Assembly (NCBI GenBank): GCA_936914845.1
Contig: CAKZGE010000003.1
Location: 434,001 to 498,000, forward strand
Direction: 5' to 3'
Source: an uncultured Chloracidobacterium sp.
GTDB taxonomy: Bacteria; Acidobacteriota; Blastocatellia; Pyrinomonadales; Pyrinomonadaceae
DNA length: 64,000 nt
In this document: positions 33,309 to 42,078 of the stretch, piece by piece
Position numbering within the stretch: position 1 is the stretch's first letter
Layout: every line of letters begins with the position of its first letter
Program-made: the position numbers and the translations under genes
Notes under the pieces: generated by a model
Seen by the model: only the letters and a program-made list of their open reading frames with translations
Told to the model about the DNA's origin: nothing
Database searches by the model: none

Positions 33309-33472
33309 TCCGCCACCTCATACATCCGGATCGCCGCAAGCAGGCTGTTTAGACTGCAAGTCCACAAAAGCACCGCCGTCCGCCAATTCAAGCAGACCAT
33401 CTGATAGACCGCCGCGACGCCGCTCAGCAGAAACGACGCAAAGAACACCCAGAAAAATATTTTTATAAGCAT
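33305..33472 (-). CDS. 55-residue two-helix membrane protein
   Basis: ATG at 33472 opens a 55-residue frame, MLIKIFFWVFFASFLLSGVA, then two hydrophobic helices separated by LNWRT, ending YEVAE. Its TGA overlaps the VRR-NUC start (ATGA), which argues that it is real and translationally coupled. It has a holin-like size, but is far from the endolysin. Unknown function. Confidence 0.5.
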   Translation of the reverse strand: MLIKIFFWVFFASFLLSGVAAVYQMVCLNWRTAVLLWTCSLNSLLAAIRMYEVAE

Positions 33473-33498
33473 ATTTTTTTATTTTTTTTATTTTCTCC

Positions 33499-34008
33499 CT
33501 AGCGGGACCTATCTTGGGGTATTACATACCCGCTGCCACGCCGCAGTTCACGGATCAGCCCGCTTTGAATCACTTTCATCAACTCGTTTTTTTGACGGTC
33601 ACTAAAATTTATCGGCGGACGCTTCGGCAGTTTTCCGCCGCCACGCTGATGGTAAAGCCCGTATGGTAGCGTTGTCCCTATTTCGATCTGCGTTTTGTTC
33701 GTCTGGTAGTGCGTGTATGGCCCGTCGCCCGTCAAGGATCGGTAGAGGTCGCCCGTCGCCTGCAAGATCGGCTTTGAGCCGTATTGCTTTATTTTTTGGG
33801 CTGCATACCGCTCTGAAAGCGGCTGCCAGCGGTCGCCTCCGGCACTGCCTTCGCTGTCGAATTGCTCTTTCTCGATCTCGTGAAACTTCTTTTTTACATC
33901 CGGCCAGATGTTGGTTAGATCGCTAAAGGCCGCATCGTACCGGTCGAAGGCACGGGCAAATTGATCGTCGCCATCGATACTGATCTTGATTGTAGGTGTG
34001 CTCGGCAT
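33499..34008 (-). CDS. virion morphogenesis protein (gpG/HK97 gp10-like)
   Basis: The product is 169 residues: ISIDGDDQFARAFDRYDAAFSDL, GDRWQPLSERYAAQKIKQYGSKPILQATGDLYRSLTGDG, IGTTLPYGLYHQRGGGKLPKRPPINFSD. The W.PLS..Y...K....ILQ.TG.L..S pattern followed by YGLYHQ is that of the phage virion morphogenesis family, which acts in head-tail joining. The neighbours fit. Confidence 0.8.
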   Translation of the reverse strand: MPSTPTIKISIDGDDQFARAFDRYDAAFSDLTNIWPDVKKKFHEIEKEQFDSEGSAGGDRWQPLSERYAAQKIKQYGSKPILQATGDLYRSLTGDGPYTHYQTNKTQIEIGTTLPYGLYHQRGGGKLPKRPPINFSDRQKNELMKVIQSGLIRELRRGSGYVIPQDRSR

Positions 34009-34016
34009 GTCTTAGC

Positions 34017-34328
34017 CTAATCGATAAAAGGATCTTCGCCCTCAAGCAGAGCACCTAACGAGGTCGGCGGGCCGGAGACTACATCAAAAGCAAAGGTTTC
34101 TTTGTTCCGCTCAAAGATGTAACGGATCGGTGTTTCGTCAAGATCGCCATACACGACCAGCGAAAAGTTGTAAGCCCCTAATTCGTTTGTTTCAACGCGG
34201 ATCGGACGAGCGGTTGAAAGTTCGTTCCCTGAAACAACCTGCTTGGCCGGATAAATGTAAAACACCGCATGAGCAAGCGGCTCGCCGGATACGTTGATGA
34301 TGGTTCCTGCAATGGTTCGTTCAAGCAT
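34017..34328 (-). CDS. small beta-sandwich phage protein
   Basis: The product is 103 residues. TIAGTIINVSGEPLAHAVFYIYPAKQVV and ETNELGAYNFSLVVYGDLDETPIRYIFE follow the pattern of carboxypeptidase-regulatory or transthyretin-like beta-sandwiches. Located between head-tail connector genes. Likely a minor structural or decoration protein. Confidence 0.6.
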   Translation of the reverse strand: MLERTIAGTIINVSGEPLAHAVFYIYPAKQVVSGNELSTARPIRVETNELGAYNFSLVVYGDLDETPIRYIFERNKETFAFDVVSGPPTSLGALLEGEDPFID

Positions 34329-34333
34329 GGTCT

Positions 34334-34870
34334 TTAAGCAAAAAAACTATTTCCGTAGATAGCTCGGTAGCGGGCCGCAACGGCATCAAATGTAGGCGAC
34401 AAGGCGGCAGTTACGGCAGCAGTTGCCACGCCTGATATATCAGTGAAACTTAAGTCTTTTCGTCGCCACATCAGCAAGCCCTGTTCGATGCATGCCTGCA
34501 CGATGTCCGGTGACGGCAGTATCCCGAACGTAGCGGTTATCTCAAGAATGTCATTTTCGGTTATGCGATTTTTCAGTACTAAAAAACTGTCACGTTCGGA
34601 GTAATCAGCAGGACCAAGCACGGCAGAGTTTAGTTTTACCTCGGTGATGGTTCCTGCTGCATATGGCGGGAGCAAAATAAACTTGCCCACGCCTTGTATA
34701 TTTTTGGTGGCAACGCCAGGCGTCTGTGAAAAAAAGCCATCGGCAACTAACGCAGTTCGGTCGAACAGGCGAGAGACGGCAGTTGCCAATTGCTCCCAGT
34801 ATCCCTCCGGGGATGCGTCATCGGCGATAGCGGCAGTGCGCAGAGTTTCGGCAGTAACATAGTCAGCCAT
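34334..34870 (-). CDS. head-tail connector protein
   Basis: The product is 178 residues (YVTAETLRTAAIADDASPEGYWEQLATAVSRLFDRTALV near the start; ILPSPDIVQACIEQGLLMWRRKDLSF near the end). The helical shape and the order after the capsid region match adaptor proteins that attach below the portal. Annotation rests mainly on synteny. Confidence 0.6.
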   Translation of the reverse strand: MADYVTAETLRTAAIADDASPEGYWEQLATAVSRLFDRTALVADGFFSQTPGVATKNIQGVGKFILLPPYAAGTITEVKLNSAVLGPADYSERDSFLVLKNRITENDILEITATFGILPSPDIVQACIEQGLLMWRRKDLSFTDISGVATAAVTAALSPTFDAVAARYRAIYGNSFFA

Positions 34871-34922
34871 ATAAAAATTTTATGCTGATTTTTCTAAGTT
34901 ATTTTTTTCTCAAAAAGTGAAA

Positions 34923-34941
34923 GCCCGCTGGTCAGGCGGGC
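34923..34941 (-). terminator. leftward terminator-like hairpin
   Basis: GCCCGC (34923-34928) pairs with GCGGGC (34936-34941); on the minus strand TTTCACTTTTT follows. It lies just after the 77-residue gene and so would end the capsid-proximal unit. To its right on the plus strand is a G-rich imperfect 12-bp repeat (GGTTGGAGGGA-like). Confidence 0.55.
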
Positions 34942-34984
34942 AGGTGGAGGGACGGTTGGAGGGATGGTTGGGGGGGTGGCTTAG

Positions 34985-35218
34985 TTAAGCAGCAACCCAT
35001 TGGGTTCCGTTCGACACGAACATTTTCCCGTTCCCGGTAGCGTGGCTGGTTCTTCCCCACGAACCGGAAGCGGCGGTTGTCGCGGTCGAACCGGCTGTGA
35101 TCGCCGTCGTCAAAAAATATTCCTTCACCCCGTTCAGGTGCAGAATATGATCTCCAACGGCGTCCGTATTGACTGAGAGGGCTTTGCTTCGGCGAGCATT
35201 GCTGATCTTGGTCGGCAT
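34985..35218 (-). CDS. small phage protein, unknown
   Basis: The product is 77 residues (PTKISNARRSKALSVNTDAV, then TTAITAGSTATTAASGSWG and a C-terminus GKMFVSNGTQWVAA). It lies one base downstream of the preceding gene. The Ala/Thr-rich body and WVAA end hint at a trimeric fibre-like or decoration protein. No family recognised. Confidence 0.5.
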   Translation of the reverse strand: MPTKISNARRSKALSVNTDAVGDHILHLNGVKEYFLTTAITAGSTATTAASGSWGRTSHATGNGKMFVSNGTQWVAA

Positions 35219-35219
35219 C

Positions 35220-35474
35220 TTATTTTTTACCTCCTTTTGGCTTCTCGTTTTCCGTGTCTGATTTGTTTTCCGGAGCCGCTGAAACCGCTTTATTTTCCTT
35301 TTCCGGCTGCTCTGCCTTTTCAGCTTTCACCAGACCGTGCTTTTTTGCTGCCTCAAGGGGCATTGGAACACCGGCACGGGCGATGACTATCTGACGGCCA
35401 TCCGGCGTTTCGTCCAGAACGTCCTTGTTAGGGATAAACTCGTTTGCGGCAGTTTTAATATCTGCGATTGCCAT
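35220..35474 (-). CDS. small head-region protein with charged tail, unknown
   Basis: The product is 84 residues. The N-terminal half (ADIKTAANEFIPNKDVLDET) may fold; the C-terminal 35 residues are Lys/Glu/Ala-rich and probably disordered (KAEKAEQPEKENKAVSAAPE). It follows the major capsid gene. Unknown function. Confidence 0.5.
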   Translation of the reverse strand: MAIADIKTAANEFIPNKDVLDETPDGRQIVIARAGVPMPLEAAKKHGLVKAEKAEQPEKENKAVSAAPENKSDTENEKPKGGKK

Positions 35475-35504
35475 AATTTTTTTGCTCCTCTCTGTGTATG
35501 GAAA

Positions 35505-35557
35505 TTCTAAAAAAATAAAAAAATATTATCAGGAGAATATCTCTACTCTCCTGATAA
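35505..35557 (-). terminator. intrinsic terminator after the major capsid gene
   Basis: A 10-bp perfect stem, TTATCAGGAG (35526-35535) with CTCCTGATAA (35548-35557), is followed on the minus strand by ATATTTTTTTATTTTTTT. It lies 12 bases past the capsid stop and would give a discrete, abundant capsid transcript. Confidence 0.85.
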
Positions 35558-35568
35558 CTAGTCTAGCT

Positions 35569-36828
35569 TTAGCTCAGCGTGTTGATGTCCACGAACATTT
35601 CAGGATCCATCACCGCCAAAGCCGCCCGAAGTTCTGCCAAAATGACGATGGCATTACGGATAAAGAAATCCGAGTGCGATTCGCTGACACGGATGACCAT
35701 ATTTTCACGCATATACAGCACCGCACCGGAATTGAAGTCGCCAACCAGTCCGCGATTGAAGGTCATCGCTAGATTCTCGACCACGCGAACCCGCCATACC
35801 CGCTGCTGGATCGGGTCATACACGTTCATGTAGTTGTTGTTATCGTCTTTTTGCAGTTCAAGAGCCTCGGCGTCACCGGGATGCAGCACGATCGCGTCGG
35901 CATTACCGAACGCAAGCGATACATCCGTAATGGCACGGCGAATGGTATCAAGGCGAGTATCGCCGGCCACGTAACGGGCTGATGCTGATCCGCTGGCTCC
36001 GTTGCGTGTCTGGATACCGGACGTATTCAGGATGCCGCGAAGATTTGGAGCCGTTCCGTTCCCGGAAACGACTTGACCTTCAAGACGGCGGCCCAAACCC
36101 GCACGTAATTTCGTGTCGATCAGATTCCGCAAAGCCGGAGCGTCTGACAAGATGTTACGCGATGCTCCCACCCAATGGGCAATGGTCTGAACCGGAGCAT
36201 TGACCAGTTCGAATGTTAGATTCGATTCCGGTTTTAAGCCGAAGTTTCCCGCCGAGTATTCATTGACCTCAGCCGCAGCATTGGTAAAGCCCGTCACCCG
36301 CACATAATCAATACTGTTGCTGTTGGTCTGCGAGACGTTCATGATGTCCAGCAAGGTGGTCGGAGCCGTCGGAACAAGGTCGGTAATGCCAGCTCTGCGG
36401 TCAGAAAATACCGCCGCCCCGCCTGCTGTGCCAAGACCCTCGTAGATAGCTTTGACCTCAACGCCATCGATCTTCGGTGACCGGAAAGCATTTTTCTCAC
36501 CGAACTGATACTCTTCCGAATCGGTGAATTGGCGGCCCCACGATTTATACTCTTCGAGCGTTTTTGGCTGTGCTTTTTCGCCTGTTTCGGCGTCGCCCAG
36601 CTCCAGCTTTTTCGCTTCCGGTTCTGCCACGAACGCACCTAACTCGTCCACGGCTTTCGCCTGCTCCAGCCGCTCACGCAGCGATTTCCCCTCACTGATG
36701 ATCTTATCCAGCTTCTCGCGGTTATCGGCGGTCTGCTTGGCGGCGTCGGCTTCCATATCGGCATAAAGCTGTTTTGCTTCGCCGGAAAGTTTTGTGATTT
36801 GATTTTGAAGATCGGTGATCTTGCTCAT
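35569..36828 (-). CDS. major capsid protein, HK97 family
   Basis: The product is 419 residues. A coiled-coil delta/scaffold region (about 1-105, ITKLSGEAKQLYADMEADAAKQ) is removed by the protease in such phages. The HK97 fold follows: DLVPTAPTTLLDIMNVSQTN, TGFTNAAAEVNEYSAGNFGLKPESNLTFELVNAPVQTIAHWVGASRNIL, RAGLGRRLEGQVVSGNGTAPNLRGILNT, and DFNSGAVLYMRENMVIRVSESHSDFFIRNAIVILAELRAALAV. It lies downstream of the protease and portal genes. Confidence 0.95.
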   Translation of the reverse strand: MSKITDLQNQITKLSGEAKQLYADMEADAAKQTADNREKLDKIISEGKSLRERLEQAKAVDELGAFVAEPEAKKLELGDAETGEKAQPKTLEEYKSWGRQFTDSEEYQFGEKNAFRSPKIDGVEVKAIYEGLGTAGGAAVFSDRRAGITDLVPTAPTTLLDIMNVSQTNSNSIDYVRVTGFTNAAAEVNEYSAGNFGLKPESNLTFELVNAPVQTIAHWVGASRNILSDAPALRNLIDTKLRAGLGRRLEGQVVSGNGTAPNLRGILNTSGIQTRNGASGSASARYVAGDTRLDTIRRAITDVSLAFGNADAIVLHPGDAEALELQKDDNNNYMNVYDPIQQRVWRVRVVENLAMTFNRGLVGDFNSGAVLYMRENMVIRVSESHSDFFIRNAIVILAELRAALAVMDPEMFVDINTLS

Positions 36829-36849
36829 AGTGATAAATCTCCTAAAAAA

Positions 36850-37647
36850 TTAAAAATTTAGATCGAGTTCGCGAGTTTTCAGCCAGCTTTGAGCAAGTGG
36901 AGTGTGTCCGGCGGGCACGGCTCCGGCTTTCCCGGCGTTGCTTTCATCGCTTTCAGTATCGGGATTACAGACGGCTCCCAGATCACAGGCCGTTGAATGA
37001 ATAAGTTCAATAAGCTTTTGATCGCTGTCGGCGTTTCGGCGGCCGGCCTTGATCTCAGCCAAAAAAGAGGCGAGGTTGGCGGCTATCACGCCGAGCGGCG
37101 GCACGTCCATGCTTTTTACACCGGCCGCGACCGTGGCGGCGTTACAGCCCCACAGCACGGGCGACACGTCCAAAAGACGCAGTTCTTTGAGTTCACGAAT
37201 TTGGCGTTCGTCTTTCCCGCCTGCGGTCTTTTCGGTTATGTATTCGCTTAAAATGGTTTCGTAGCCAAAGCTCATTTCGTTGATATCGCCGCTATCAATG
37301 GCTTGCATCACCCAGTTAGAAAGGTCGGTTTCGAAAAACTCGTATTTCACGAGCAGGCCGCCCGTTGCTTCCGGCGATTTCTCAAGCACGGCATCCGGTA
37401 ATTCGCTCCGGCCCACCTCACGCAGCTCTTTTATCGAAGCTATCGGCGGGTGCTGCCAAGAGTGGTTCCAGAGGCAGCGAACGCGGGATTTGCCGCTTTC
37501 CGCCAAAGTCTTGGTGAAGGCTCCGGCGGTAATGCGGTCTCCGGCTGAATCGATGTTTCCGGTCACGGCGGCAATACCTCCGCGTATCCGGCCGGACTTG
37601 GCGTCCTTGAGTGAAGCGAAGGGCAGCGATTTGAACTCTCTCTCCAT
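36850..37647 (-). CDS. HK97-family prohead protease
   Basis: The product is 265 residues and cleaves the capsid delta domain during maturation. Catalytic-type motifs are visible: His in RCLWNHSWQHPPIASIKEL and Ser in INEMSFGYETI, with DVSPVLWGCNAATVAAGVKSMD, the standard end of the domain. The last 80 residues are a polar extension. Placed between the portal and capsid genes as expected. Confidence 0.92.
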   Translation of the reverse strand: MEREFKSLPFASLKDAKSGRIRGGIAAVTGNIDSAGDRITAGAFTKTLAESGKSRVRCLWNHSWQHPPIASIKELREVGRSELPDAVLEKSPEATGGLLVKYEFFETDLSNWVMQAIDSGDINEMSFGYETILSEYITEKTAGGKDERQIRELKELRLLDVSPVLWGCNAATVAAGVKSMDVPPLGVIAANLASFLAEIKAGRRNADSDQKLIELIHSTACDLGAVCNPDTESDESNAGKAGAVPAGHTPLAQSWLKTRELDLNF

Positions 37648-37706
37648 AATAATTTTGAGAATAAAATTTTTATTTATCAGTTATTTTTCACGCAATTTTT
37701 TTGAGC

Positions 37707-37865
37707 GTGTTTTTGAGGGTAAATTTGAGGGTAAAAAACCGAAAGTGTAAAAGTGAATTCCCTATATAGATATTCACTTTTACACTTTCCCGACTTTTCC
37801 TTTTATTTTCAACACTTTACAGGGATTTTCCATTTTCCCCGTTTTTGAGTGTTTTGAGGCTGTTT
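37707..37865 (+). repeat. long hairpin repeat, copy 2
   Basis: This 159-bp segment is the near-identical partner of 29794-29952, same orientation, 7913 bases away. The 18-bp perfect inverted repeat is at 37741-37758 and 37772-37789. It lies between the prohead protease and portal genes. Confidence 0.85.
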
Positions 37866-37879
37866 TTAGGCGTGCTTTT

Positions 37880-40060
37880 TCACCGCTCAGACGCCGCCAC
37901 ATAGACGTGCATACAGCGGCAATTTGCTCCGCCAGCACACTCAGGATTTGGAGCCGCCGGAAGGTCAGCCGGATCCTCCGCTTCTTCGCCGTCAGCATCC
38001 TCACACGGCCCGCAGGTTCCCGAATCAAGAATCGCTGAGTAGATCACCGTCCGCCATTCTTCGCTTAGCCGCTTGCCTTCATCACCACGACCACGCTGCA
38101 TGGCGGCGTTCACGGCGTTTTCCGCCAGTAGATCGAGAAACTTGACCGATTCGCCCTCAAGCAGAGCCTTCAGCCTCTCTACCGTAAAATCAAGCAGCAT
38201 TTTCAGCGTGATATAGGCATTCAAGGCCCGCGATCGCACTTCGCTCACCATTTTCGTAATTACCGAATCAGTAATATCGTCTAAAATTTCGTCAGTTCGG
38301 TCATCGTCTTTAGCTTTTGACGGCTTGCGAAGCTCCCGCCGCACCTGCTCACCGCCAGTCAAATATGCCTCGCGGATGGCTTTCGCGGTTGCCTTTCTCG
38401 CTTTTGCGTCCGGCACCAGCTGCAAACTCAGCGATTCCGCCGGCGTGGCGTCTGCCAGCTTCTTAACTGCTTGGTCGATCAGCGACACCCGCAGCCGGAA
38501 CAGCACTTTCGCCAAAGATTCAGCAAGATCAGAGCGTTCGCCGACGATCTTTTTAAGGTCAATGGCTTTTTCGATCTCGGTCGGTTCACGATGCAGCATC
38601 AGCCCGTCGTAGTCGAAGTTTTTACTGACTTCACCGCTTTTTAAGTTTTTTTTTGAAAGCTCGTCGGCTTTCGGGTCATCAAGTCGGTCTTTATCCGTAT
38701 CGCTTTCATCGTCTGTGGCGTCTGTGGCTGGTTTTTCGTTCTCATTAGCCTCCTTGCCCGCCTCAACCTTTTCAAAAGCCATCTGAGAGCGATTATCCGG
38801 AGAGATCGGCAGCAGCGCCGACGGCTGTATGTAGTAGTCGCCGTCCGGGTCGGGCTTCTGTCCGGTCGCCTCACGGAATTCGTTCACCGTCCAGCCGCCC
38901 GCCTGCAAGTTCTTTCTCGCCCGATCGTGGATACCATCTACATCATCCTGCAGAAAGCCCGCCTGCGATATATCAAAGCCAACCCTTATTTTATCGGCTT
39001 TTATGGCGTCGATATCTTCAAATAGCGGAAGCACGAACCACGTCAGCCATTCCCTCAGTCCTGCCAGCTCCGGCGATACTTTATTGTCCCAAAAGTTTCG
39101 CAGGTCAGCTTTTGCGGTAGCATTCGCTGTGACGTGCTGCAAGCCCACATACGCGCCGACTAGATTCGGCGGCACTCCGAACACTGAGCAGATTCGGGCC
39201 TCAAAGCGGCCGGAAAGCGATTCCGATGCCAATTCATTCAGATTAGAGCCGATCCGTTCGAAAGTCGCGTCTTGATCAAGCACCGCAATTCCTTTTTGGC
39301 TGGAGCCGCGACGCTTGAATTTCGCCATCCACCGATCTCGCAAAGCCTCTTTTTTTACGTCTGAGATACTCTGATTTAAGATCTTCAGGATACCCGACGG
39401 TACGCCATCACTCTCAAAAAAAGCATCGACATAATCGGTCAATCCCAAGTCGCTGTTTATACTTTTGAGAGCAACCAAAAGCGGAGCATACCCGCTGAAT
39501 TGATTTATCAGGTCAGCCCGTCGCCGCGTTAACATATCCTCCGGCTTAATGACGACGAGGCGGCCGTTAGTTTTCTGATATTCGTATCGCAGCAATTCGC
39601 CGGTCTGCTCGTTAAATCGTGGATTCACCCGCAGCGGATTCAGCACCTGCATTTCTACCGGAATGCCCGCCGCTGAGCGATTCACCAAAGCATAGAATTG
39701 GCCCATACACTGCTCACTCTGCACCAGCAAGCGGCGCACATCACGTCCGGTCTGATTTTTGTTCGGCCGCTTGAATAGAGCCGTCAGCGAATGGCCGCTG
39801 ACCGGCTCCCATTCGCCTTCAGAGTTCGACCGCTCAACGATGATCTCGGCGTCATTCATCACATCTGCCAATTTCTGAATGCAGGCATAAACCAACTCAT
39901 GCTGACGAAACGCCAAGTATGCTGTGCCTTCGGTGAGTGATTTGCCGCGGCTGCTTGATAAGCCGAAGCGGCTCCACGCATCGCCGTCCATCAGGTCAAA
40001 ACTGCCGATGATATTTTGAGATTTTTTCTCGATGCCGAAGAGGCGGTCTAGGAAGTTCAT
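37880..40060 (-). CDS. portal protein fused to a MuF-like minor head domain
   Basis: The product is 726 residues, much longer than a portal alone (about 400-450). The N-terminal part is an HK97-type portal (ELVYACIQKLADVMNDAEIIVERS, VQSEQCMGQFYALVNRSAAGIPVEM, FGVPPNLVGAYVGLQHVTANATAKADL). After an acidic linker (about 430-480) a helical MuF/SPP1 gp7-like region follows, ending in its conserved motif: YSAILDSGTCGPCEDADG and NPECAGGANCRCMHV. The fused minor head protein probably sits inside the capsid at the portal vertex. A 76-residue protein at 52814 carries the same end motif. Confidence 0.85.
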   Translation of the reverse strand: MNFLDRLFGIEKKSQNIIGSFDLMDGDAWSRFGLSSSRGKSLTEGTAYLAFRQHELVYACIQKLADVMNDAEIIVERSNSEGEWEPVSGHSLTALFKRPNKNQTGRDVRRLLVQSEQCMGQFYALVNRSAAGIPVEMQVLNPLRVNPRFNEQTGELLRYEYQKTNGRLVVIKPEDMLTRRRADLINQFSGYAPLLVALKSINSDLGLTDYVDAFFESDGVPSGILKILNQSISDVKKEALRDRWMAKFKRRGSSQKGIAVLDQDATFERIGSNLNELASESLSGRFEARICSVFGVPPNLVGAYVGLQHVTANATAKADLRNFWDNKVSPELAGLREWLTWFVLPLFEDIDAIKADKIRVGFDISQAGFLQDDVDGIHDRARKNLQAGGWTVNEFREATGQKPDPDGDYYIQPSALLPISPDNRSQMAFEKVEAGKEANENEKPATDATDDESDTDKDRLDDPKADELSKKNLKSGEVSKNFDYDGLMLHREPTEIEKAIDLKKIVGERSDLAESLAKVLFRLRVSLIDQAVKKLADATPAESLSLQLVPDAKARKATAKAIREAYLTGGEQVRRELRKPSKAKDDDRTDEILDDITDSVITKMVSEVRSRALNAYITLKMLLDFTVERLKALLEGESVKFLDLLAENAVNAAMQRGRGDEGKRLSEEWRTVIYSAILDSGTCGPCEDADGEEAEDPADLPAAPNPECAGGANCRCMHVYVAASER

Positions 40061-40107
40061 AATAAAAATATTTTTTTTAATTTCTTTTTTTTTATTTATA
40101 TTTTCCC

Positions 40108-41520
40108 CTAGAGAACTATCCCGATGCTGCCATTGGTCATAATTCCGTAACGGAAACTATCGTAAGCGTCGTCGCCACCCTCGCCGGCTTCGTCCATATT
40201 GGTTTTTAGCACATCTTCCGGCCGGTTTGGATCGTGCTGGATCACCGGCAATTGCTCCAGCAGTAGGCGGCATCTGCGTGAAATGGTCAAGCCCGGTGTG
40301 ATACCTTCGTCCGCATCGCCCAGCAGCGCCAATATCCGCCCAGCTCCTGCTATCCTATCAGTATTGGCACGGCGTAGATTTATGCCATGATCGGCGTATT
40401 GGTCGGCGATGGTCTGTCCGGTCGCGGCTCCCCGTTGAGCGAACATATCCGTGCCGCCGACGAAGTTTGAAAGGTCGTCCATACTCACACCATGGCGGGC
40501 CAGCATCTGCTTGATCTGCTCCGCATGCCACTCCACTCCCTTCTTCCGGCCGTAGTGTTCGTCAACGCAGTAGATGTGGCCGTCGCCCTCCGCAAAAAGA
40601 TAACTCACGGTGTAGTGCGTGAAACCATAGTCCAAAGATGCCCAGATTCGCCAATTATCCGGCAGCGGATTCGGTATCGCCGACGGCTCGACGGTGTGCA
40701 GGTTGTAGCTGAAATTCGTAAAAAACTGTCCGGCGAAGATGTCCCAATCGCCTTCTAACCACGCCGCCCGCAGCCAACCGGTCAGCGATTGAAGCTGCTT
40801 GACATACTCTTTATTCACCGCCGTATTATCGGTGACGAGTGACGGAATAAACTTGGTATTACTCTCTTTGTGTCGCCGGAACGGCTCAATAAATTGCTTT
40901 TTGAACCACGCATGCCCAATTCCGCCGGGATTGGTGGTGTAATAGCGTCGCGGGCGAAAGTTTGGCTTAGATGACCGGTTGCAGGTTTTAATTTTTTCGA
41001 TCTTGGAGTTAGAAAGCTGCGTGGCTTCCTCGACCACGATCACGTCATATTCAAGGCCAAGATAGTTATCGATATCCCGCTCGCTGTTGAAGTGGCCGAT
41101 GATGATGCGGCTACCATTTGGGAAGATGATGGTCGATTTATGCTCTTTGAAGGTGTGCGGCGTTCGCTTGAGGACACTGGCCCGTAAGTCTTGAATAGCT
41201 TCATTCGCGGCTTTACTGACCTTGCGGAGAAAAAGCACTTTCAGGCCCGGCCACTCTTGGCAGTCGTTTAGTGCTACCTGAGCAAAAGTAGTGTGGGTTT
41301 TCCCGCCGCCTCTGGCTCCGCCAAAGCCAATATCATCGGCAGCATCAGCAGCATTGGCACCACAGGCGGCCGCGTGAAACTGGAGCTGCTTCGGCTGCGG
41401 CACATATCCGGCGGTCAGGAATCGCCGAAGAGCATCCGCCGGAACTCCGGCAGCTTTGGCGGCTGCGATCAGCTTTTGAACCGCCGGAGATACCCTTGAT
41501 TTAGTTTTCAGCGTCTGCAT
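40108..41520 (-). CDS. terminase large subunit
   Basis: This 470-residue packaging motor couples ATP hydrolysis to DNA translocation and cuts concatemers. ATPase: Walker A-like FGGARGGGKTHTTF, Walker B YDVIVVEEATQLS, coupling YTTNPGG. Nuclease (RNase H fold): WASLDYGFTHYT, VGGTDMFAQ and GDDAYDSFRYG supply the metal-binding acids. The 3' gap to the portal is an almost pure A/T linker. It overlaps the small subunit by 20 bases. Confidence 0.96.
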   Translation of the reverse strand: MQTLKTKSRVSPAVQKLIAAAKAAGVPADALRRFLTAGYVPQPKQLQFHAAACGANAADAADDIGFGGARGGGKTHTTFAQVALNDCQEWPGLKVLFLRKVSKAANEAIQDLRASVLKRTPHTFKEHKSTIIFPNGSRIIIGHFNSERDIDNYLGLEYDVIVVEEATQLSNSKIEKIKTCNRSSKPNFRPRRYYTTNPGGIGHAWFKKQFIEPFRRHKESNTKFIPSLVTDNTAVNKEYVKQLQSLTGWLRAAWLEGDWDIFAGQFFTNFSYNLHTVEPSAIPNPLPDNWRIWASLDYGFTHYTVSYLFAEGDGHIYCVDEHYGRKKGVEWHAEQIKQMLARHGVSMDDLSNFVGGTDMFAQRGAATGQTIADQYADHGINLRRANTDRIAGAGRILALLGDADEGITPGLTISRRCRLLLEQLPVIQHDPNRPEDVLKTNMDEAGEGGDDAYDSFRYGIMTNGSIGIVL

Positions 41521-42034
41521 CGCCGCTTAGAGCCACATCGCTACTGCCAGTTAATTCGCCATCATCACCATCAATAGCATCTATGCTGGGCTGCACGTCC
41601 GGCGTGGTTGGAATATCGCCATATATACGGCTTATCTCATGCTCGATATTCAGATCCAGTTCGCCAGTTACGTGCGTATTGATGTCGTGGCGTTCGCGGT
41701 ACTTCTCCGGCCGTGCCGCTTTTAGCAGAAAGATGGCCAGCGTATTGCTATATTCGGTGATCTCGCCGACTTTTACGCCGCCTTGAAATACCGGCTTTTT
41801 AACGCCTTTATATGCTCTTCGGCGAACTTCCTGTTCAAGGTCGTCAATGCCCGCCTCTAAGATCTCATTGAATGCCGCTTCAAAATCAGCATCTTTCTTT
41901 CGATGGTCGTAGATCGTAGATGTAGCAAAGCCAATAGCTTTCGCGGCGGCGGACACATTCCCACCCGTTTGTTTGAGCTTCTTGAGAAACTTCCCCTTTT
42001 CAGCAATAGTCATTACACGGCCTGGCATTCCCAT
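41501..42034 (-). CDS. terminase small subunit
   Basis: The product is 177 residues. Its N-terminal helix-turn-helix (KGKFLKKLKQTGGNVSAAAKAIGFATSTIYDHRKKD) recognises the packaging site. DDLEQEVRRRAYKGVKKPVFQGGVKVGEITEYSNTLAIFLLKAARPEKYRER is the typical terminase small subunit oligomerisation region. It is acidic at the C-terminus. Overlap with the large subunit supports the call. Confidence 0.9.
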   Translation of the reverse strand: MGMPGRVMTIAEKGKFLKKLKQTGGNVSAAAKAIGFATSTIYDHRKKDADFEAAFNEILEAGIDDLEQEVRRRAYKGVKKPVFQGGVKVGEITEYSNTLAIFLLKAARPEKYRERHDINTHVTGELDLNIEHEISRIYGDIPTTPDVQPSIDAIDGDDGELTGSSDVALSGDADAEN

Positions 42035-42078
42035 ACAAACATTGTAAGAAATAAAACTTTTGTTTATTTTTTTGCGGA

